Source: Trichobilharzia regenti
Taxonomy: Eukaryota; Platyhelminthes; Trematoda; Strigeidida; Schistosomatidae
Direction: 5' to 3'
Length of the DNA stretch: 64,000 nucleotides
Assembly (NCBI GenBank): GCA_944472135.2
Contig: CALYDD020000401.1
Location: 124,001 to 188,000, forward strand
Of the stretch, positions 56,991-64,000 are shown in pieces. The number at the start of each line of letters is the position of its first letter. The stretch's first letter is position 1. Both the position numbers and the translations under genes were made by a program. Under the pieces are notes generated by a model that saw only the letters and a program-made list of their open reading frames with translations, had not been told where the DNA came from and ran no database searches.

Positions 56991-57830
56991 GTCTTCTGGA
57001 GCGACTGGTATTTGATGATATGCCCTGACCAAGTCAACTTTAGTAAAAATGGTCTTTCCATATAAGGTCAAGGAGAAGTCGTGGAGATAGGGTATAGGAT
57101 AACGGTCCGGGACCGTAGCGTTATTCACAGCGCGATAATCTCCACATGGTCGCCAGTCGTGATTAGTTTTGGGTACCATATGCAAAGGTGAAGACCATGG
57201 ACTGTTAGATGGTCGTATGATGCCTAGCTGCATCATATGTTCGAATTCCGACTTAGCTGTTGCTAGTTTATTGGGTGATAACCGTCGTGGACCTGCCTTC
57301 ACAGGTTGTCCTGTTGTGATGATCTTATGAGTAACTGTATGAGATATATCCTCGACGTTGTATGATGGTTTAAGGATTTTAGGAAATCGTTGTAATAAAG
57401 TAGAGAACATTTCACTCTCCGGCTTTTCTATGCAAATACTATGAACAGAGTAATCACATGTAATACCGTGGATCTTGAGTTGGGTGCAATTGTCAATCAG
57501 TTTTTTCTTGCTGATATCAACTAACAGATTGAAATGACTTAGGAAGTCTGCACCTAGTATGGCGTGACGTACATCAGCTACTATAAAGATCCATGTCAAA
57601 TATCGGCGTAATCCTAGGTTTAAAATCATTGACTGTCCGCCATACGTCTGTATGTTGGTTTGGTTGGCAGCACAGAGTGAAAGTTTCCCCGGTATTTTGG
57701 CTGATCGCCTGGATAGTGAGGGGGGGATAACACTGACCTCAGCGACTGTATCTACCAGGAATAATGTGCCGGTAGTCAAATCCCTCACATAGAAAAGGCG
57801 ACTGGGGTGATTGCCAGTAACAGCCGCCAT
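56943..57830 (-). pseudogene. Protease and reverse transcriptase (first part)
   Basis: The protease active-site triplet Asp-Thr-Gly reads Asp-Thr-Val ([15 protein letters not shown]), although the second protease motif ([12 protein letters not shown]) is normal. RT N-terminal blocks follow: [47 protein letters not shown] and [18 protein letters not shown]. The frame then shifts near 56990. Confidence 0.82.
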
Positions 57831-58261
57831 TACTGCCTGGCTGGGGAGTTTCCCTGAGTTGAGTTACCACTGTTGTACATGCACGGTCGAAGACACTTCA
57901 GGGCATTATGCCCATACCTCCTTTGATACCAACAAATGTTACGGCTTTGAGACGGTGTTCTAGAACGTCGTCTAGATCTTGATCGCCGTTGCTTGGATAC
58001 AGTATGTGACTGGTTCCGTTGTGCTCGAAGCTCAGACACTTCCAGTCGTAAGTCTTGCATTTGAGATGTTAACTGAGAAAGTAACCAATATAGTGGTGCG
58101 TCCTTCATAGATGTGGAATCCGGCAAGGCGGTAACAGAAGAGTTCTGTATCACTTCGCCTTTATGAAGTTCTTTGGGAATAGTGATACGTTTATATGGAG
58201 CCATTGTCAAAAAAATATTTAAGTATAGAGATATACAAAACAGCAAAACTTGTGGTAACAA
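57830..58261 (-). pseudogene. Shortened Gag with altered CHCC-type finger
   Basis: The likely start is the ATG at 58204 (MAPYKRITIPKEL). A short helical part (LSQLTSQMQDLRLEVSELRA) and an Arg/Ser-rich stretch lead to CWYQRRYGHNALKCLRPC. This is the CX2HX9CX3C finger typical of the CsRn1 group, with the His replaced by Gln. The frame is 124-143 codons; Gags of this group are about twice as long, and the capsid part between the N-terminus and the helical part appears to be missing. Confidence 0.78.
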
Positions 58262-58339
58262 AAATTAAAGCAATGCAAGTTTATAAGGCCAAAATAGCAA
58301 CAAAAATGTTCAAAACGAGTTAACTATCGAAACTCAAGG

Positions 58340-58358
58340 TTCGAAAACGGGCTCACCA
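58340..58358 (-). promoter_or_regulatory. Candidate primer-binding site
   Basis: On the minus strand, five bases inside the 5' LTR edge, TGGTGAGCCCG has the CCA-complement start and nearly matches the tRNA-Trp-type site reported for the CsRn1 group. Confidence 0.5.
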
Positions 58359-58363
58359 ATTAT

Positions 58364-58826
58364 TGTGGTGGACCTTTTACTCTGTTAGCTTACTTACCCA
58401 AATTCAAGTAGAAAATAAAATACCAAATCAGTTTAGTTACGGGAAGAATATATTAAAGTTTCGTTACTTGGGTTTACAAAGATCCAAAATCCACAATGAA
58501 CGTAATAGACTCCAGAGGCGCTGCGGGAAGACTGCTCCAGTACTAATTCTCGAATGTTGACGTTGCCGGAGGTCGACCAAAGTACGTAGGAAGAAACTGC
58601 GGTGCTCCTGCAAAAAATTTGAGATAGAAAGCAGGCGAATAAAATTGATCGACGGCAGTTGAGACGGTGGAGAAGACGGAGAGTCGGAGCCAGAACTATA
58701 TATTTATTCAAAACCTGAGGTAAAGTCCAAAGTACAGAGTTTATGGTTAAAACAAAGTGATGTACAATATGTTCATTTCTTACATAGTAGTAAAAATTGG
58801 ATAAGTTTATTTTTGAGTACTCCAGA
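58364..58826 (-). repeat. 5' LTR of the Boudicca-like element
   Basis: 463 bp. Its outer end reads TCTGGAGTACTC where the other LTR has TGTGGAGTCCTC; the remaining ~451 bases look identical. Confidence 0.85.
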
Positions 58827-58868
58827 ATTATTTAAACAATACAGAGATCGAAATTTTCACTCACCACA

Positions 58869-59213
58869 TCAACCACATATCGAATATCTCCTTTCGTATT
58901 TATAATGATGTCTTGGTTTGCTTGGAAGTAGCTGCGACCTTCTAAGTGATTTTGTGACGTTATTTTCATCAGTATTATCTGGACTTATTTCTGAATTATC
59001 TACAAAATCAGAATTAGTAGCGGAATCATTAAAATTATAATGGGAACGACCTACTTCATTTATTGTCACTTTGTCCAGGTGTCTATTATGAACTGAGTGA
59101 TCTTTGATGTCTAATACCTTCACCACTCGATTTCCCATTTCTTGTAGTATGATTCCAACAAAAGGTATATAGTCATTCCCTTTGTAATAATGTACATTAG
59201 AAGTCGTGGACAT
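58869..59213 (-). pseudogene. Ty3/gypsy integrase C-terminal part
   Basis: Contains YKGNDYIPFVGIILQEMGNR then VVKVLDIKDHSVHNRHLDKV, the GPY-less C-terminal type found in Mag-like elements. It is out of frame with the core (shift near 59290). Confidence 0.65.
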
Positions 59214-61408
59214 CAGATGCTTTCTGAGAATTCGAGATTTGAATATTTTTGCAGGACTTTCATGAGTACTCGTATGCTCCGCATTGCGATTTGAAGTAAG
59301 AAGTTATCCACACATCTCTTTAGCTCATCAAAATTTTGAGGACTCATTGATGCTATAGCACTCTTTAATGTTCGTACAAAATTTTCTGCCAACCCGTTTG
59401 ACTGAGGATGACGTGGTGCTGTGTACAAATGACGACAACCTATGTATTTGAGCCACTCATCGAAGTTCTTCTCCGTAAAATGAGTACCATTACCAGTAAC
59501 TAAGACATCTGGAATTCCTTCTCGACTTAAAATCTTTCTCAACGCTCTGTGAGTGAATTTTGCATTAGGACTATCTGTAATGATGACTTCTGGTTATCTA
59601 GAATAAGAATCCACAATAACTAAATCATAATATGAATTTAAGAATGGGCCACAGTAATCTGAATGAATACGCTGCCAAACCTCACAAGATGCAGGCCATG
59701 GTGTCCACGATAACTTCCCATAGGACATTTTATGTAAACAGCTAGAACAGCTCTTTGATCTTTTGTTAATATCAGCATCAATTTCCGGCCACCAGCATGT
59801 TAGGCGTGCTAATGATTTCATCATATCAGCTCCTAGATGAGCAGAATGTAGATCATCCAAAATCGCAGATCTTAATGTTGGAGGAACAATAATTCTGTCA
59901 TTCAGACATAGAAATCCTTCAGGATGGACTGAAATCTCATCTCTTCGCTTATAAAAGTCTGGAAATCTTCGCTTACACTGAACATTCCAACCTCTTTTTG
60001 TTGCATTTATAACGCATCCGTAATATTTCCGAGTATCATTTATAAGTCTAACTCGATCCACAGGTAATGGCTGGACTAACAAGCAGTCAGTATCATTAGC
60101 AGCATTTTCAAATAATGAATAACGAGATAAGAAGTCTGCATGAGGTATATCCTTTGCCGATCTATGTTCAATAGTGTAATCATATGCACTTAGTTCCAAA
60201 CTCCATCTTTGAACCATAGCTGCAGGTGATTTATTCAAAGACTTTTTTGGATTGTAAATGAATTTCGAAGCTTTATGATCAGTAATTATGTGAAACTTAG
60301 TACCAAAGGGATACTTGTGCAAGCGTCTTACTGCCCATACAACTGCTAGAGCTTCTTTCTGGGTTTGTGAGTACCCTTGTTCACTCTTACTTAGACGTCT
60401 TGAAATACAAATAACAGGTTGTTTATTTTGCTCAAGTACTGCAGCCATACCCATAGGAGAAGCATCTGTAGTGAGAACAGACTTATCTTTCGACAAAAAA
60501 GGTCTTAGGAAAGCTTGTTTATTAAGAAACTCCAAAGTTTTTCGCAAGATATTCTCATGTTGTTGTTCCCACTTAAACTGTTTACTGGAGACAATCTCAA
60601 AAAGTGGAGATAACCGTCGAGTGAAATTGGGAATGAATGTGGAGTAAAACTGAAGAGTACCTATCCGTGATCTCAACGATGACATATTATTAGGTGACGG
60701 TGCTTGAATCAGAAGTGCCAAACGACTAGCATCAGGTCTGAAACCTTCGGAGTCTACTGTGTATCCCAAGCATGATACAGACGACAAAGTGAAATGACAT
60801 TTAGATGGATTAACAAGAAAATTATTCTCACATAAACGCCTGAACAGTTTTAAAAGACGTTCATTATGCAATTCGATATTAGGACCATGAACTATAATGT
60901 CGTCTTGGTATGACTCAACACCATCTAATCCATCTATCATCTGATTTATTACATTTTGAAATATTGCAGGTGAAACCTTTAAACCAAAAGGCAAGAACTT
61001 ATACCTGAACAATCCAAATGGAGTATTAATGGTTGTTAATGCACTAGACGCCTCATCAAGAGGAATTTGCAAATAGGCATCTTTTAGATCTATTTTGAAA
61101 AAGTATCTTGAGCCATGTAGCTTGTAGAGAATGTCTTCAGTTTCTAGAGTAGTGCAACTTTGCTGTAGTTGACGCCTATTGAGTGTAAGGCGGTAGTAAC
61201 CACAAATTCTAGGTGTTTTTCCATCAGCCTTTAGTGGCGTAACAATAGGAGTAGCCCAATTTGAAGACTCAAATGGCATAAGTATGCCTTGCTCAACCAA
61301 CTTATCTAACTCTTTGTTAACTGCATCTCGCAATCCAAATGGAATTAATCGGCGTTTCAAGAAGATACGATCACCCTCTATTTCAAGATGGATGGGCTGA
61401 ATCTTCAT
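59213..61408 (-). pseudogene. Ty3/gypsy RT-RNase H-integrase polyprotein
   Basis: RT: MPFESSNWATPIVTPLKADG, FKIDLKDAYLQIP, PFGLKVSPAIFQNVINQM and the catalytic YQDDIIVHG (Gln at the second position), then LGYTVDSEGFRPDASRL. RNase H: SVLTTDASPMGMAAVLEQ, KEALAVVWAVRRLHKY and ITDHKA. Integrase: a finger with H..H and CSSCLHK, and the first catalytic Asp in WQRIHSDYCGPF. A stop replaces an expected Trp at about 59591, and in the next block the second Asp position reads Gly (VTGNGTHF). SNGLAENFVRTLK holds the catalytic Glu. No gene name is certain; it is of Mag or Saci type. Confidence 0.82.
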
Positions 61409-61441
61409 ACCACATACACTCGTTGAACATTGGAGAAGTAA

Positions 61442-61816
61442 TTATCTGAACAAAGATTCATCAAATAACTCAGTACAAAGTGAGATTTCGACATTTAATA
61501 ATCTAAGGGCTTTTAATCCCAATAAAGATGGACCATGTTCACCAACAAGAAAGGGAATATTTACAAAATTACCACCGTCTGATTTCAAAGAAATGTAAGT
61601 AGCACCGATAAGAGGTAATTTATGACCAGTTATGCCTGTAATTGAAATAGTAGTAGGATCTATCTGGACATTCTTACAAATCGAATGTAAATCTTTCTTA
61701 GAAATTATAGATTCAGTACTCCCAGTATCAATTATAAAACAGTGGGACTTGCCTGAACTTGTAGTGAAGGTTCTCATTAGATGAGATTGAGTATTGAGAA
61801 AAGTTGAAAGAGGCAT
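61442..61816 (-). pseudogene. Ty3/gypsy aspartic protease
   Basis: A retropepsin with HCFIIDTGSTESIISK (intact DTG) and the second half SLLGLKALRLLNVEISL. It is in the same frame as the RT but separated by a stop at 61442-61444. The upstream side (Gag) is cut off four bases before the third LTR element. Confidence 0.8.
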
Positions 61817-61819
61817 CGC

Positions 61820-62139
61820 GTCAATGTAGTTGAAGATTGAACAATCAGTTCATGGTTGTTTGCTCAAAACCAACTTCCCCAATTTTCGCGGAGGCATCAA
61901 TACGACAGTCATCGTCCCATCGGTCGCTGTTCAGAAAGAAGTCAGGAGAAAACCGTCAGAAACCTTAGTTGTAAAGTTAGCTATATGTTGGTGTTAGAAT
62001 AAATAATTCTCGAGTCGCCAAACTGGGTTCTGGTTTTTGCGTCCGTTCGCACTAAGCGTTTCTGAGAAGCTTGGAGGAACAGCGTGAGTCCCAGCGTAGC
62101 AAGAGCTGAGCATTAACGGTTTACGAGACGTGGCTGACA
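61820..62139 (+). repeat. 5' LTR of copy 3
   Basis: It aligns with the other LTRs at both ends (tcaatgtagttgaagattga at the start, acgagacgtggctgaca at the end), with about 45 bases deleted in the middle. Confidence 0.8.
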
Positions 62140-62284
62140 GTTTCTGACGGTAGAAACAGATTCTGGCGGATTCAGACAGTCGGTGGCAGTTTGGATAGTC
62201 ACCGTTCATCTTTCCTGGTGCCGGCCAAGTCTTCTTTGAACAAGCAATATCTGGACCGTTTTTGGAATTGGGTCAAGTTCAACA

Positions 62285-64000
62285 ATGCCTGGGTCAAAGA
62301 AGGGACAGAGTGTCTTGGATGCAAACAGGAAAGTAAGTCATTGTGACTTGTCTGTTAATTGTAACGATGTGTCTGATGTTAAGCATGATATGGTTGATGT
62401 TACTGTTTCGCCGTTCAGGGATAATAGGAACATCAAACCACCTAAGTTTGAACCACGGTGTTTCGATGGAAACCCGGCTGATTATTTACAATTTGTAAAG
62501 GAGTTTGAGATCATGTTGAGTGGTTTTTATTAAATGATGAATTGAAGTTAATGTATTTGATGAGGTATTGCACTGGAGATGCTGCAAGAGCTATACAGTG
62601 CTGTACGTTTATGAAGCCAAAAGAGGGCTACTACGAGGCTATGAGCATATTACGTCAAAGGTTTGGAAGACCTTCGATGATTGCAGGGAAATTATTCGAG
62701 GCTGTTAAGGGTAATGGTGGTCAATTACAGGATGACTCCCAGGCACTCACTGAGTTTTTAGATAATTTGCTAATTTACAAGAATGGAATGATTTCGATGA
62801 ATCGCATGAGTGACCTCAACTCGAGTTTTATACTAGAAGTAATAGCAAGACGCCTACCTACTCGACTGCAAAGGAAGTGGGTGAAGATAAGCTCCCGTAT
62901 GGAGGATGAGGGTATCGAGCCAAAGTTTGATGATATCCTGAAACTGGTAAATACTAGTGTCAATCAATCTATGAGCAAGTTCGCCAGTCTATTAGATCTC
63001 ACCCCTAGAATAGAGCAGTCTGAGAGCAAAATGCAATCATTGATGATGAAAGGGTCTCAGAGAGGTGGATATCGAGAAGGCTCCATGATGTATAGTAATG
63101 CATATAGACCTAGTGAGTGTAACAGGTTTCGTAGTACATCCTCAACAGATAAGTTACAAGATGCAAGACAAACACGGTTGTGTTTTACACGTGTGCAAGA
63201 GGTGCATACAGATGTGAACTGTGAACCGGTGAGCAAGTTCAGTGATAAGCTAAATGTGAAATCAAGGTCTGACTCCGAATTGTGTGACGATAACGGTGCG
63301 GTCAGGAAGTCTGTAGTTGCAACTGGTAAGCCATTGTTGAATAGAGTGTCACAGAATAGAGTTACTGCTTCAGAGTGCAGTTCTGACTCCAAAAGTTTAC
63401 AAAGTATAACTAGTCAGAGTGAAGATAAAAAACCTTTAATGATTTGTGAGGAGGAACCAAAATTGTCTACTTCTGTTATTACGGAGTTTGAAAATGATGA
63501 ACTTGACGGTAAATTGAATATTTGTGGTAATGATCATGATAGTGCAGATTTGTCTTTGGTTGATCATGATGAAATGAGGGATATGCCTACTACTGCTAAG
63601 TTAAATAAAGGTTCTGTAGAACTTGAACGTGAAGTAGAAATAAATGCAGGTGCAGTTGCAGAAGGCATGCGTACTTGTGAGACCGTCAGTGTGATTGATC
63701 AGAATGTAGCCCACCTATCATCAGATGCTAGTGCTAAACCTGAGCTGATAGTAAAAGACAGCAGTGGTGGTGGTCTTACAAGTAGACAAATTTCTGAAAG
63801 CCGAGCAACAACAGCTTTTGATCCACCGCTAACTTCATCAACTGATATCAATCAGTCGTCGTTGGTGCTGTCATCCACAATGAAACAGACGCCCATCAAC
63901 TCAAGTATCTTGTGCAATGACTATGATAGTATCAGTTCGTTTGAAAGGACGAATATCAATGGTCAGTTTAGTGAGGATAAGCCAAGTGTAAACGAGAGAG
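62285..64000 (+). pseudogene. Gag-like protein of copy 3, frameshifted, runs off the window
   Basis: Starts MPGSKKGQSVLDANRKVS like the other copies. One base of a T-run is missing near 62527, so the first frame ends at 62533. The rest continues in another frame with the DUF1759-type blocks. The base missing from copy 1 near 13843 is present here, so the two copies are broken independently. Confidence 0.8.

Larger units (their letters stand above)
53848..58826 (-). mobile_element. Boudicca/CsRn1-like Ty3 LTR retrotransposon, defective
   Basis: 4,979 bp with 463-bp LTRs (53848-54310 and 58364-58826) that are identical by eye except for two bases within the last 12. The interior holds a shortened Gag, protease-RT, RNase H and integrase frames in the Ty3 order. 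A candidate primer site starting TGGTGAGCCCG adjoins the 5' LTR; it resembles the tRNA-Trp-type site of the CsRn1 group. Pol has a frameshift near 56990, a stop near 55730 and lost catalytic residues. I found no convincing target duplication: AGTA is on the left, ATTA on the right. Confidence 0.85.
61820..64000 (+). mobile_element. Gag-only BEL/Pao-type LTR retrotransposon, copy 3, partial
   Basis: The 5' LTR is at 61820-62139, shorter (320 bp) and clearly more diverged than in copies 1 and 2. The first base pair reads CG rather than TG. The shared leader with the GTTTCT...AGAAAC hairpin and the Gag gene follow to the window's end. It interrupts the Gag-protease junction of the Ty3/gypsy element, in opposite orientation. 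Confidence 0.82.

Noticed and set aside
53843..58831. Target-site duplication of the Boudicca-like element
   Set aside because: AGTA on the left against ATTA on the right is not a match; no better offset was found.
1..64000. CRISPR array, operon, rRNA or prophage
   Set aside because: No direct-repeat/spacer pattern, no rRNA-like sequence and no bacterial gene organisation; splice sites and element families are eukaryotic.

Overview
The window looks like nuclear DNA of a blood fluke (Schistosoma or a very close trematode). It is AT-rich, with short coding islands and GT-AG introns. It carries the repeat set known from schistosomes: RTE (SR2-type) and CR1-type non-LTR elements, a Boudicca/CsRn1-type Ty3 element with the unusual CHCC-type Gag finger, a second Ty3/gypsy element, BEL/Pao Gag sequences, Penelope-like fragments and tRNA-derived SINEs. 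No organism name is given, so this rests on element families and composition.

Positions 143-20983 (minus strand) hold the first 14 exons of one protein-coding host gene, which runs off the left edge. I assembled it from splice sites and reading phase. The exons sum to 2,049 nt, exactly 683 codons, and every exon junction keeps phase. I do not recognise the protein. Its introns are full of repeats: Penelope-like pieces, SINE copies, RTE fragments and a complete 3,977-bp LTR element at 12036-16012.

From 21 to 36.6 kb the DNA is mostly intergenic. It holds a degraded RTE fragment, a broken ORF with an 'NVDGL' motif, a C-rich motif cluster, a decayed CR1-like element (26.6-29.6 kb) and a large inverted repeat (30469-31225 against 32238-32985). 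The stretch at 36.6-41.1 kb is a nearly complete CR1-like element with overlapping ORF1 and ORF2. A second, inverted copy of the LTR element (41086-45072) sits in its 3' end. From 48.5 to 53.7 kb come an internally deleted CR1-like element with a decayed PHD-like finger, an intronless beta-tubulin pseudogene and an RTE fragment. From 53.8 kb to the end lies a nest: a Boudicca-like element (53848-58826) abutting a Ty3/gypsy element (58827-61816), whose 5' end is cut by a third copy of the LTR element (61820 to beyond 64000).

The most interesting object is that LTR element. Three copies lie in one window. Each complete copy has 366-369 bp LTRs, 5-bp target duplications and a single Gag-like gene of the BEL/Pao type, with no protease, RT, RNase H or integrase. 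About 1.1 kb of noncoding DNA follows the gene. It contains three tandem ~190-bp units, each with a hairpin whose stem shows a paired (compensatory) change. This fits a Gag-only, trans-mobilised retrotransposon family with a conserved RNA structure. I know of Gag-only LTR elements (TR-GAG) from plants; whether this trematode family is described I cannot check.
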